From Orychophragmus violaceus (Eukaryota > Streptophyta > Magnoliopsida > Brassicales > Brassicaceae): a DNA stretch of 64,000 nucleotides. The notes beneath the pieces were generated by a model. That model was not told the origin of the DNA. It saw only the letters and a program-made list of their open reading frames with translations, and did no database searches. A program made the position numbers and the translations under genes. The stretch is from the NCBI GenBank assembly GCA_030180135.1, contig CM058231.1, positions 47,998,235-48,062,234 on the forward strand, written 5' to 3'. Of the stretch, positions 10,492-22,115 are shown one piece after another; position 1 is the first letter of the stretch; every line of letters starts with the position of its first letter.

Positions 10492-12970
10492 GTATTGGAT
10501 ACTAGTTGTGGCACTGATATTTGTTATAATATGCAGAGCCTAAGCAACAGTAGAACGTTGAAGGAAGGACAAGTGGAACTGCATGTCTGGAAGGAGCTAT
10601 GGATGCTGCCTCAGCCGTAGGGTTTTCACTTGTAGATGCCTTTGAGGCTTGGTTTTGTATTAAGTAATTGCTACAATGTACCTGCTTTAAGCAGAGTTGT
10701 CTTTCATTTTCTTGTAAGAATTTGAATGTTTTTCATTTTGATAAAAGACTAGTTTGTTCTTTTGATCTTAATGAAATATTAATTGTAGCACCCTATTCAA
10801 GGAATGGGTTTTATATCTTAAACCAAAGAGTGCCTAAATGTAACATAAATACCGAATTGGTTTAAATCTGATGAATTAAACCTGATTTTTCTTGGCGTAA
10901 ATATTTTGGTCACATAGAGTGAGTCGGATTCAGAAATCCCATAGTTATGGACTTTTGGGCTCATTTGATCGGATATCTTATGAGACTTGAATTCTGCTTA
11001 CTGGACCAAAAGACAAAGGGCCCATCTTAGCCGAGCTAGAGAAAGGCCCAAAGGCTTATTGGACCTTGAACATACTCATGTATGTGGCCCGATGAGCAGT
11101 AATGCCAGAGAAAATTTCATGTACTTCATTATCTCTACTGATTACTTCAGTGAGTATGACTGTGTTCATTTGATGAGACACAAGTCGGAATTCTTTGAAA
11201 TGGTCGAAAGAGTTCCAGAATGAGGTATAGAATCTGAGTGACAGAAGTATTGAGACTCTGGATTAGATCACGAGTGAGAATACTTAAGTCATTGATGGTG
11301 TGATCATCTGAATGAGTGTGAAGTTGTTTCACAGCTCATTTCTCCTGAAAACCTGGAGGTGTTTCTGTGAGAAAGAATCAGATCTTATTAGAAATGATTA
11401 GAGATGAGTCACACGAATCTTCCATGATATTCTTTAAGAATAACGCTATAGAAATATATAAGTTTACGCTGAAATAGTTCCACCAATATCAGTTGAAAGA
11501 CACCACATAAATGTGGACTGGAAATGATCCAAACTCGTCTTTACTGAGTATTTGTAGTTGTGCTACTTCGCTGGTTGTCCTAGGGAAACCAAGGCTTGTT
11601 ACTTTTACGTCCATTCCGAAAACGAAGTTAGGTTGTTCGGAATTCTGTTTTCTAAAAGGGAAGTTGCTTTCCAAGAAGAACAGTGGGAGTAAAAGTATAA
11701 CTCGAAGAAATTCGAGAAATACAGGAGGCTGCTCAACCTGTTGAGGGAGAGCAGCAGATGGATTTACAGATTTCTGTAGAATCTACACCTGTAGAGCCTG
11801 AAGTTCGCAGATCTGAATGAATCCGTCACTAATCAGAGAGTGATTTCTCGTGATTAGTTGCCATGATCTGATGATCATTGAAAGTGACGAACCTGCGAAA
11901 TTCACATAAGCGAAAGTGAGCCCGGACTCCGAAAATTATACTGTATGTAAGTTAGCTTCATCGATCCATTCATGGATAGAAGCAACCATATCGGAGTTGG
12001 AATCTTCGTTCTGTTGAAGTAGTCAAGGTTTTGACTTGAACAGGAACGAAGTGGAACTGTGCGTTTACTAATAGATAAGTGGGAGCGATGTTGCATTTCT
12101 CATAGTGTATGTCGATGACATACTGATTATCGGAAATAACGTTCCAATGTTGCAGTCGGTAAAAGACTCGCTTGGGAGTTGGCTTTATGATTGACATGGG
12201 TAAAGCCACGTATGTTCTTGGATTTTGGATCTAAAGATAGAGATCCAAAAGAGCTGATAGGACAAAGTCAGGATTCTTATATTGACAAAGTCCTACACGT
12301 TTTCAGCATTCCAAGAAGGGTTTTATGCCAATGTCACATGGCATTACGTTAAGCAAGAAACAGTGTCCTACGATAACTGCTGAGCTTGAATGCATGGATG
12401 AGATTCCATATGCGTCGGCAATTGGATCTATCATGTATGCCATGACACGTACTTGTTTTGATGTTGCTTTAAAGTTAAGCAAGACAAGTAAAGACCAGTC
12501 AAATCCAGCAAAGAATCACTGGATAGACGTAATGAATATCCTCAAGTATTTGGAAAATACTTAGGATAAGTTCTTGATTTACGGAGAAAGTGAGGTGCTA
12601 CAAGTCGATAGAGTCTGAAAGGCAAGTTTCCAACAGACAAAGATGATTTCCGGTCACAGTCCGGTTATATCTTGTGTCTGTCTGGCGGTGCAAGGCACTG
12701 TTGCTGACTCCATGACTTAAGCTGAACATTTCGCAGCTTGGGTAGCGGCGAAAGAGGTTGTTTGGATAGAAAAGTTCATCACTGAACTTGATGTGGCTAA
12801 CTGCACATCTGAGATCCAAACACATTGAGGGTAGGTATAACCTATTCCGTGAGATAAATGACAGAGGTGTTAAGTAGATCAGCAAGTTTCAACGAATGAG
12901 AACGTTGCTAATCTATTAACGAAGCCACTCCTTAGGCCTAAGCACGAGTCGCGGACTGTAGCTGTAGGAT
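10492..12970 (+). pseudogene. Decayed pol remnant of E1
   Basis: Pieces of a copia Pol survive in order but in different frames with many stops. They are a protease stub (VLDTSCG, the family DTG changed to DTS), a GAG-pre-integrase piece (about 10668-10865), an integrase N-terminal core (10987-11223) whose first catalytic Asp is His (EHTHVCGP), a YVDD-containing reverse transcriptase scrap near 12100, an RT C-terminal piece (12325-12564) and RNase H scraps to about 12950. Between about 11898 and 11948 some 370 bp present in E4 are missing, including the segment with the first RT catalytic Asp. E2 and E3 share these lesions, so the decay predates the insertion of E1. Confidence 0.85.
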
Positions 12971-13396
12971 AAGTGAAATTAAGATGTAGTCTTAATTTCA
13001 GTGGGAGTTTGTAAAGGGCTTTATTTAGTTGTTTTGAAAGGTTCATGTAAACATAACATTTTATGTTTATGAAATTTATGATTTCTGGATTATTTTAACT
13101 GTGATATAAATAATCGTTCCAAAATGATTCATGTCATTATATATGGGCCATCGAAGTACATGAGTAGACTTGATCCTGAAACCCCATATTTAACGAAATG
13201 ACATAAATCATAGTGTCCATAGTCGAAGGTTGTTGAAATTGGAACACCAACAACCACTTGAGACTAGATTGTGTTGAGACTTATGACCAAGTTTCGAGGG
13301 GTCATAGATGCGCGGCATCAAAGTCGACACATAGGTATATGTAGGGGAGCATATGACCGGACATGGCCCGATGATGAGAACTCTACAAGATATTAA
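12971..13396 (+). other. 3' region of E1, upstream part
   Basis: Non-coding. It starts near an internal polypurine tract (GTGGGAG, about 13001-13008) right after the pol remnant and runs to the E2 insertion point. From about 13075 it is nearly identical to the E5 3' region from about 44875. It continues at 34931 after the nested elements. Confidence 0.75.
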
Positions 13397-14044
13397 TGAA
13401 GGATTATGTGTGTTCATGGGTGTAATTCACAGGTTACAACCTAGCACATAATCAACTAGGATCTAGGTGATTTGCAGATGAATCATAAACAGATCAGATT
13501 CATTACCTTGTGATTGCAGCGGATTGATCAAAGGAATGAAGAGATCTGCAAGAGCTGATAGAAACCGGCTCCTCCTAGGTATCCACACTCTTACTAGCTA
13601 TTGGATCAGGCTGCTAGACCAAGCTGGAATTGGCAGAGAGAGAGAGGACGGCTAAGGCTCAAAATCGCAGGAGATGATGTGTTTAGCCCTAGGCGCCTCT
13701 CCTCTTCCTTATATGGGCCCAAGTTATTAAACTAATGGCCTATTAGGATTTTGGGCCCAAGACACAAATCAGACAAAAGCCTGTATTTTGTCTGGCCCAA
13801 TACTCTGTACAAATACAGTAAATGCCTTGCATCTTACCGTATTAATTCCTTGTTAACTTTCCCGTTAGCTATGGTGTGTGACCCTTAGGGATCATACAAT
13901 ACTGGTAATAAGTCCTAAACTTATAGATCATGAGCGGGCTCTAGCAAATCATCATGATCACCCAGTATTTATGACTTATGTCTGATCTCGACACTTATCA
14001 TACTTTCTAGAAATAGTACGGTAGATTTCAGGACATTCCCAACA
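13397..14044 (-). repeat. 3' LTR of E2
   Basis: 648 bp, the reverse complement of the TGTTGGG...CCTTCA LTR type, matching 34278-34925 with about 4 mismatches. It is followed directly by the polypurine tract (read as ATCTCCCACTTGT on the plus strand). Confidence 0.95.
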
Positions 14045-14870
14045 ATCTCCCACTTGTACTGGAATCCTACATTCCCTAATCCTTTTGTCTCAATATCTCG
14101 ATCTGGCATAAGGCAAGATGCGTGTCATCCTTATATAGCCAGACCATGTTTATCGGACCAGATTTGATACTGACAATGCAAACGACTTGGGCAAGTCCGT
14201 TTGGGAGTGGCCACTCTCTTACCAGCTATCAAGTCTCCGATTGGCCTAGAGATATTACCTCCGTTAAACGGCAGGGACAAATTCCATCTTGTTCCATCAC
14301 TATGAACTACACACTTCATAATACACCCAACCAAGGTCCTTATAGCTCCCAGTTACGAAACAGCGTTAGACAATGATCAAAGTGCATCAATCCATGTGCA
14401 GCCACATGCATGCAAACTCAGGTCTAAGGACTATACTCTATAGTCGTATATGAGAACCTCTTATGACACAAATATTAATATCTTGTAGAGTTCTCATCAG
14501 CGGGCCATGTCCGGTCATATGCTCCCCTACATATACCTATGTGTCGACTTTGATGCCGCGCATCTATGACCCCTCGAAACTTGGTCATAAGTCTCAACAC
14601 AATCTAGTCTCAAGTGGTTGTTGGTGTTCCAATTTCAACAACCTTCGACTATGGACACTTTGATTTATGTCATTTCGTTAAATATGGGGTTTCAGGATCA
14701 AGTCTACTCATGTACTTCGATGGCCCATATATAATGATATGAATCATTTTGGAACGATTATTTATATCACAGTTAAAATAATCCAGAAATCATAGATTTC
14801 ACAAACATAAAATATTATGTTTACATGAACCTTTCAAAACAACTAAATAAAGCCCTTTACAAACTCCCAC
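14045..14870 (-). other. 3' region of E2 between two polypurine tracts
   Basis: About 0.83 kb of non-coding sequence. A polypurine tract abuts the LTR at 14045-14053 and another GTGGGAG-type tract (14863-14870) lies at the pol end. It contains the twin hairpins at 14393-14445. Short open frames occur on both strands here (14122-14376, 14131-14334, 14463-14663), but they overlap one another and are not supported as genes. Confidence 0.75.
14393..14445 (-). other. Twin hairpin element of E2
   Basis: Two perfect inverted repeats lie about 20 nt apart: CATGTG-CAGC-CACATG (14393-14408) and GACTATA-CTC-TATAGTC (14429-14445). The same pair is present in all five elements. Confidence 0.6.
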
Positions 14871-15065
14871 TGAAATTAAGACTACATCTTAATTTCACTT
14901 ATCCTACAGCTACAGTCCGCGACTCGTGCTTAGGCCTAAGGAGTGGCTTCGTTAATAGATTAGCAACGTTCTCATTCGTTGAAACTTGCTGATATACTTA
15001 ACACCTCTCTCATTTATCTCACGGAATAGGTTATACCTACCCTCAAGGTGTTTGGACCTCTGATG
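14871..15065 (-). pseudogene. E2 pol remnant, C-terminal fragment (RNase H end)
   Basis: Remnant of the end of pol, matching E1 at about 12780-12970 in reverse orientation. It is cut at 15065 by the insertion of E3; the rest of the same pol continues at 22121. It includes the E3 target duplication TGATG (15061-15065). Confidence 0.8.
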
Positions 15066-15755
15066 TGTTGGATTATGTGTGTGTTCATGGTTCAATTAAC
15101 AGATTGCAACCTAGCACATATAACTCAGATCTAGGTTCTTGCAGAACGAATCACAAAACCAAACCTGATCATTACCTTTCAGATTGCAGCGGATTGATGG
15201 ATGGTAATGATGAGATCAGCTAGAACAGATTAGATGCCTGTTCCTCCTTCAGTATCCACACTCTTACAAGCCGGGATGGTTGCTAGACCAAAACAATGGA
15301 TTGATCAGAGAGAGAAGAGAGACGGCTCAGGTTTTAGGTCGCAGACTGTTAGAGTCGAAATTATAAGACGACTCATATAAATATCGACTCTGTCATAAAC
15401 CTAAACCGATGTCTCGGTTTCGCAACTGTGTCGACCGACACATACACTTGTGTCGATCGACACAAGTCATTTGTCTCGATATGGGCCCAAGTGATTAAAC
15501 TAACGGCCCAACTCTCTGCACAAATACAGTAAATGCCTTGCATCTTACCGTATTCATTCCATGTTAACTTTCCCGTTAGCTATGGTGTGTGACCCTTTGG
15601 GATCATACAATACTGGTAATAAGTCCTAAACTTATAGATCAAGAGCGGACTCTAGCAAGTCATCATGATCACCCAGTATTTATGACTTATGTCTGATCTC
15701 GACATTTATCATACTTTCTAGAGATAGTACGGTAGATTTCAGGACATTCCCAACA
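15066..15755 (-). repeat. 3' LTR of E3
   Basis: 690 bp, matching 21426-22115 with about 2 mismatches by eye. It ends CCCAACA against the polypurine tract at 15756. Confidence 0.95.
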
Positions 15756-15826
15756 ATCTCCCACTTGTACTGGAATCCTACAAAGGACATTCCCAACAAT
15801 CTTCCGATTGTACTGGAATCCTACAT
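15741..15826 (-). repeat. 43-bp direct duplication across the LTR/PPT junction of E3
   Basis: The last 15 bp of the LTR, the polypurine tract and about 28 bp beyond are repeated in tandem (15741-15783 and 15784-15826). In the second copy the purine tract is interrupted by three changes (CTCCCACTT to CTTCCGATT as read on the plus strand), so the copy adjacent to the LTR is presumably the working primer site. Confidence 0.85.
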
Positions 15827-16625
15827 TCCCTAGTCCTTTTGTCTTAATATCTCGATCTGGCATAAGGCAAGATGCGTGTCATCCTTATATAGCCAGACCA
15901 TGTTTATCGGACCAGATTTGATACTGACAATGCAAACGACTTGGGCAAGTCCGTTTGGGAATGGCCATTCTCTTACCAGCTATCAAATCTCCGATTGGCC
16001 TAGAGATATTACCTCCGTTAAACGGCAGGGACAAATCCCATCTTGTTCCATCACTATGAACTACATACTTCATAATACACCCAACCAAGGTCCTTATAGC
16101 TCCCAGTTACGAAACAGCGTTAGACAATGATCAAAGCGCATTACTCCATGTGCAGCCACATGCATGCGAACTCAGGTCTAAGGACTATACTCTATAGTCG
16201 TATATGAGAACCTCTCATGACACAGATATTAATATCTTGTAGAGTTCTCATCAGCGGGCCATGTCCGGTCATATGCTCCCCTACATATACCTATGTGTCG
16301 ACTTTGATGCCGCGCATCTATGACCCCTCGAAACTTGGTCATAAGTCTCAACACAATCTAGTCTCAAGTGGTTGTTGGTGTTCCAATTTCAACAACCTTC
16401 GACTATGGACACTATGATTTATGTCATTTCGTTAAATATGGGGTTTCAGGATCAAGTCTACTCATGTACTTCGATGGCCCATATATAATGACATGAATCA
16501 TTTTGGAACGATTATTTATATCACAGTTAAAATAATCCAGAAATCATTAGATTTCATAAACATAAAATATTATGTTTACATGAACCTTTCAAAACAACTA
16601 AGTAAAGCCCTTTACAAACTCCCAC
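15756..16625 (-). other. 3' region of E3
   Basis: Non-coding and equivalent to 14045-14870 in E2, nearly identical apart from the 43-bp duplication at its LTR end. An internal GTGGGAG-type tract lies at about 16618-16625. The twin hairpins are at 16147-16199. Confidence 0.75.
16147..16199 (-). other. Twin hairpin element of E3
   Basis: CATGTG-CAGC-CACATG (16147-16162) and GACTATA-CTC-TATAGTC (16183-16199), identical in sequence and spacing to E2. Confidence 0.6.
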
Positions 16626-19014
16626 TGAAATTAAGACTACATCTTAATTTCACTCATCCTACAGCTACAGTCCGCGACTCGTGCTTAGGCATAAGGAGTG
16701 GCTTCGTTAATAGATTAGCAACGTTCTCATTCGATGAAACTTGCTTATCTACTTAACACCTCTGTCATTTATCTCAAGGAATAGGTTATACCTATCCTCA
16801 AGGTGTTTGGACCTCTGATGTGCAGCTAGCCTCATCTATGCTGTGAATCACATCAAGTTCAGTGATGAACTCTTCTATCCAAACAACCTCTTTCGCCGCT
16901 TCTCAAGCTGCGAAATGTTCAGCTTAAGTCATGGAGTCAGCAACAGTGCCTTGCACCGCCAGTTAGACACAAGATATAGCCGGACTGTGACCAGGAATTA
17001 TCTTTGTCTATTGGAAACTTGCCTTTCAGACTCTATCGACTTGTAGCACCTCACTTTCTCCGTAAATCAAGAACTTATCCTAAGTATTCCTCAAATACTT
17101 CAGAATATTCTTTACGGCAATCCAGTGATTTTTTGCTGGATTTGACTGGTCTTTACTTGTCTTGCTTAGCATTAAAGCAACATCAAAACAAGTATGTATC
17201 ATGGCATACATGATAGATCCAATTGCCGTCGCATATGGAATCCTATCCATGCATTCAAGCTCAGCAGATATCGCAGGACACTGTATCTTGCTTAATGAAT
17301 TGCCATGTGACATTGGCATAAAACCCTTCTTGGATTGCTGATTACGTGTAGGACTTTGTCAATTTAAGAATCCTGACTTTGTCCTACCAGCTCTTTTGGA
17401 TCTCTATCTTTAGATCCAAAATCCAAAAACTACGTGGCTTTACCCATGTCAACCATAAAACCAACTCCCAAACCAGTCCTTTACCGACTGCAGCATTGGG
17501 ACGTTATATTCGAGAATCAGTATGTCATCGACATACACTATGAGAAATGCAATATTGCTCCCACTTATCTTTTAGTAAACGCATAGTTCCACTTCGTTCC
17601 TGTTCAAGTCAAAACCTTGACTACTTTAACAGAACGAAGATTCCAACTCCGATATGTTTGCTTCCATCCATGAATGGATCGATGAAGCTAACTTACACAC
17701 AGTGTAATTTTTCGGAGTCCGGGCTTACTTTCGCTTCTTTGAATTTCGCAGGTTCGTCGCTTTCAATGATCATCAGATCATGCGAACTTTCAATGATCAT
17801 CAGGTTCAACTAATGACGAGAAATCACTCTCGGATTAGTGACTGATTCATTTTTATCTGCGAACTTCAGGCTCTACAGGTGTAGATTCTACAGAAATCTG
17901 TAAATCCATCCGTTGCTCTCCCTCAACAGGTTGAGCAGTCTCCTGTATTTCTCGAATTTCTTCGAGTTATACTTTTACTCCCACTGTTCTTCTTGGAAAG
18001 TAACTTCCCTTCTTAGAAAACAGAATGGACGTAAAAGTAACAAGCCTTGGTTTCCCTAGGACAACCAGCGAAGTAGCACAACTACAAATACTCAGTAAAG
18101 ACGAATTTGGATCGATTCCAATCCACATTTACGTGGTGTGTTTCAACTGATATTGGTGGAACTATTTCAGCGTAAACTTAGATATTTCTTGAGCGCTATT
18201 TTAGAGAATATCATGGACGATTCGTGTGACTCATCTTTAATCATTTCTTATAAGATCTGATTCATTCTCACAGAAACACCTCTAGGTTTTCAGGAGAAAT
18301 GAGCTGTGAAACGACTTCACACTCATTCAGATGATCACACAATCAATGACTTAAGTATTCTAACTCGTGATCTAATCCAGAGTCTTAATACTTCTGTCAT
18401 TCAGATTCTATACTTCATTCTGGAACTCTTTCGACCATGTCAAAGAATTCCGACTTGTGTCTCATCAAATGAACACAGTCACACTCACTGAAGTAATCAG
18501 TAGAGACAATGAAGTACAGGAAATTTTCTCTGGCATTACTGCTCATCGGACCACATACATGAGTATGTTCAATCTCCAATAAGCCTTTGGGCCTTTCTAT
18601 AGCTCGGCTAAGATGGGCCCTTTGTCTTTTGGTCCAGTAAGCAGAATTCAAGTCTCATAAGATATCCATTCAAATGAGCCCAAAAGTCCATAACTATGGG
18701 GTTTCTGAATCCGACTTACTCTTTGACCAAAACATTTATGCCAAGAAAAATCAGGTTTAATTCATCAGATTTAAACCAATTCGGTATTTATGTTACATTT
18801 AGGCACTCTTTGGTTTAATATATAAAACCCATTCCTTGAATAGGGTGCTACAATTATCATTTCATTAAGATCAAAAGAACAAAACTTGTCTTTTATCAAA
18901 ACGAAAAACATTCAAATTCTTACAAGAAAATGAAAGACAACTCTGCTTAAAGCAGGTACATTGTAGCAATTACTTAATAAAACCAAGCCTCAAAGGCATC
19001 TACAAGTGAAAACC
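16626..19014 (-). pseudogene. Decayed pol remnant of E3
   Basis: Scrambled copia pol, read right to left. It holds GAG-pre-integrase scraps (about 18780-18970), an integrase piece with EHTHVCGP (18415-18651), an RT C-terminal piece (17080-17319) and RNase H scraps (about 16626-17050). The RT deletion seen in E1 is present at about 17690-17755. E3 also has a private short duplication of TTTCAATGATCATCAG near 17759-17806. No function is possible. Confidence 0.85.
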
Positions 19015-20035
19015 CTACGGCTGAGGCAGCATCCCAAGCTCCTTCCAGACACGCAGTTTCACTTGCCCTTCCTTCAACGTTCTACTGTTGCTCAGGCTCT
19101 GCATATTATAACAAATATCAGTGCCACAACCAGTATCCAATACCTTTAAGGTATAACTTGAAGTAATAACATGAATACCTGAGGAAGTAGTCTCATACAT
19201 CGACTTCAACTCCTCATAATCTTCCATGAATTTAATGCAATCTCTTTTCCAATGCCCAGTCTCATTACAGTAGCAACACTTACCAACGTAAGAGGTATCT
19301 GACTCGGGCTCAGAAGACACACGCTTGCCATGATTCAAAATCTGGACAACTTTGTCTTCACCCTTGTCAGCATTAGGTTTTAGTAAACCTACCCTTCTCA
19401 TTCATGAGATTGTACAGGGTACTCTTCACGTTTGGCTCAACTGTCTTGAGCATATCATGCAGTTCAGTCAACGTCTTCGTTAAGCCTTTCTTGATATAGT
19501 CCCTTACGAACTTATCATAGCTTGACGGCAGTGACTGCAGAATGATATCAGTTGCCAATTCTTGGCTAACTGGATAATCCAGTTTCCTCAGGTTATCAAT
19601 GTAACCCATCATTTTACTGATATGAGGACTTACTGGATGATCCATCGGTAGCTTGCAGCTAGTGAGAGATTTAACCAACTGATATCTCTTCACTCTTACC
19701 TGCTCCTGAAATTTCAATTTCAGGCTGCTGATCATCTCTATTGGCGACTCCATGTTCTCATATTGCTTCCGCAAATCTGATTCCATGGTAGCCAATATCA
19801 GACCACGCACATCTACCGCATCATTATAATGCTTATTCCAAGCATTATATACTGCATGACTGGCTTTGGATCCGATCCTCTCGGGGAGAGCTTTCTCAAG
19901 GACATAGTCCTTTCTCTCATGCCTGAGGACTAGCCTCAGGTTCCGTGACCAAGTCAAGAAATTTGATCCGTTCAGTTTGTCCATCTCAAGGACAGACCGG
20001 ATCGAGAAAGTGTTTTGATTGTTTGTGCTTGTCAT
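19015..20035 (-). pseudogene. Gag of E3 with one frameshift, running into a protease stub
   Basis: Copia Gag starting at the ATG at 20035, two bases after a TTTTAG acceptor-like site. It reads in frame for about 218 residues. An extra T in a T-run near 19378-19382 (four T where E1 has three) then shifts the frame. The second frame, to 19015, carries the zinc knuckle (CCYCNETGHWKRDC), lacks the stop found at the Gag end in E1 and E2, and continues into a protease start with an intact DTG (VLDTGCGTDIC), ending about 40 codons later. It shows that the Gag-protease junction was once continuous in this class. Confidence 0.85.
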
Positions 20036-21425
20036 AGCTAAAATTTAGAGATAAATAGAGTTTTAGTTATTAAGTTCATAAAAGAGTAATCTTAACAACT
20101 TATAAGAAAACTCGCATTGCATTCAAAATTTCTTTGTTTAACCTCATAAGAATGCAATGATTCCGAGACCCATGTTCAGCTAAATCCAAAGTGGGCCACT
20201 GGCCGTCACCCGGAATTAGCTTTACTTGGTAAGCATACACACAGCTAGTTATAACCAATAACTCTCGGTTGTGAATTGGACCCGAGGCCCAAATTCACCA
20301 GATGTCTCAAGGCCCGGGACTCCCGATGGCCCAGTCAAGGAAACCAATCTCTTACAGCCAAATAATCACTGAAATCTGGGACTCCCAATGAAATCAGTGA
20401 CTATATACTACTTTACTTACGCGAAAACAGACACCTCACACTGTAAGCCATGTCTGTAATCAAATAAGCGTTAAGTAGCTGACAAGATTGGAAAGACATC
20501 CAAGCTTGATATTGTTTTTGAGGATTTTAAGTTTTATTTCCAAAAATAGAAGATTACTATTTTGGGAAACTTTCTTATTTTAGAAACTTTCTAAATTTAG
20601 TAACTTATTAAAGTTTTCGGTTGGGTCACAAATTATAGGCCCAATTCTTGGCCCGAGACCACAGAATTCCAATTGGCCCAATAATTTGACATAACCGATC
20701 CGGTTTATTAATTCTGGTCCAAGACCAAATTAACTATCAAAACCATCAGTTATTTACTAAACCAGACCAGCTCTAAATTATTTGGTCCAACCAAATCAAA
20801 CTTAGACCAGCCTTCGGTTTAGGTTAAAATTCAATTTTATGAATTTCAATCCGGTTTAACCAGAAATAAAATTATTTCCAGCAAACCGCGATTTGGGTTA
20901 ACCGCTTGAACCACCAATTAAATTGGATCGGTTCAGTTAAGTCCAAAACCGGGAAGAAACACCTTGTGTTTTAGCCAATTTTGACCTAACTTGCGGTTCT
21001 GGCTAAAGTAGACAATGAACCACAATCGGATTGATCGGTTCATTGTCTCGGTTTAGGGAAAGATGAACCACGAAGCTCGGCTGAACCGATTGGCTACTCG
21101 CGGATCATCTGCATCGCCTTCGTATCGATCGATATGAGTCTTTCATGTCGATCGATACTAGCGAGTATCAGCTCGGGTCAATCGGGTCATCAGGACCGCG
21201 AGATGTCAATCGGATCGATCGATATCGACCGATACCTCGCTCCCTCGTCGATCGACACGGGCGACCAGATCGCACACCAATGGCTTTCAATCGGATTGAT
21301 GCGATCTAATTCTTAGGTTTTCATGTTTTCTGATCAAATTTCTTAACCAAATTCGATTTTAAACAGTAAGAACAACCTAAATCAGATTCATAAAGCAAAA
21401 ACCAATAACCTGGCTCTGATACCAC
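20036..21425 (-). other. Leader of E3, probably mostly an intron
   Basis: 1.39 kb without credible coding sequence. The gag-proximal part resembles the E1, E2 and E5 leaders. The LTR-proximal part (about 21060-21330) is a private block rich in TCGATCGATA-like motifs. The predicted intron runs from 21535 (AAAG|GTAATGA in the LTR) to 20038 (TTTTAG). Confidence 0.6.
21413..21424 (-). promoter_or_regulatory. Primer-binding site of E3
   Basis: TGGTATCAGAGC on the minus strand, one base from the 5' LTR. Initiator-Met tRNA type. Confidence 0.92.
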
Positions 21426-22115
21426 TGTTGGATTATGTGTGTGTTCATGGTTCAATTAACAGATTGCAACCTAGCACATATAACTCAGATCTAGGTTCTT
21501 GCAGAACGAATCACAAAACCAAACCTGATCATTACCTTTCAGATTGCAGCGGATTGATGGATGGTAATGATGAGATCAGCTAGAACAGATCAGATGCCTG
21601 TTCCTCCTTCAGTATCCACACTCTTACAAGCCGGGATGGTTGCTAGACCAAAGCAATGGATTGATCAGAGAGAGAAGAGAGACGGCTCAGGTTTTAGGTC
21701 GCAGACTGTTAGAGTCGAAATTATAAGACGACTCATATAAATATCGACTCTGTCATAAACCTAAACCGATGTCTCGGTTTCGCAACTGTGTCGACCGACA
21801 CATACACTTGTGTCGATCGACACAAGTCATTTGTCTCGATATGGGCCCAAGTGATTAAACTAACGGCCCAACTCTCTGCACAAATACAGTAAATGCCTTG
21901 CATCTTACCGTATTCATTCCATGTTAACTTTCCCGTTAGCTATGGTGTGTGACCCTTTGGGATCATACAATACTGGTAATAAGTCCTAAACTTATAGATC
22001 AAGAGCGGACTCTAGCAAGTCATCATGATCACCCAGTATTTATGACTTATGTCTGATCTCGACATTTATCATACTTTCTAGAGATAGTACGGTAGATTTC
22101 AGGACATTCCCAACA
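21426..22115 (-). repeat. 5' LTR of E3
   Basis: 690 bp, matching 15066-15755 with about 2 mismatches. It contains a splice-donor-like AAAG|GTAATGA at about 21530-21539 and a TATTTATAT TATA-like motif near 21739-21749, both on the minus strand. Confidence 0.95.

Larger units (their letters stand above)
15066..22115 (-). mobile_element. E3: Ty1/copia element with gag and decayed pol, nested in E2
   Basis: 7,050-bp minus-strand element in the E2 pol remnant, with target duplication TGATG (15061-15065 and 22116-22120). The LTRs are 690 bp and differ at about 2 positions, so the insertion is young. Gag and the pol lesions match E1 and E2. The LTR shares its U3 part with E1 and E2, but its R-U5 part is different and includes TGTCGATCGACA-type motifs. 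The LTR ends form a 6-bp inverted repeat, TGTTGG...CCAACA. Confidence 0.95.

Noticed and set aside
14122..14376. 84-codon open frame antisense to the 3' region, recurring in E1, E2, E3 and E5, with an overlapping 67-codon frame on the other strand
   Set aside because: The DNA itself is nearly identical between copies, so protein conservation cannot be told from DNA conservation. The sense frame is broken in E4 and the antisense one is only partly alignable. A wider family comparison would be needed.
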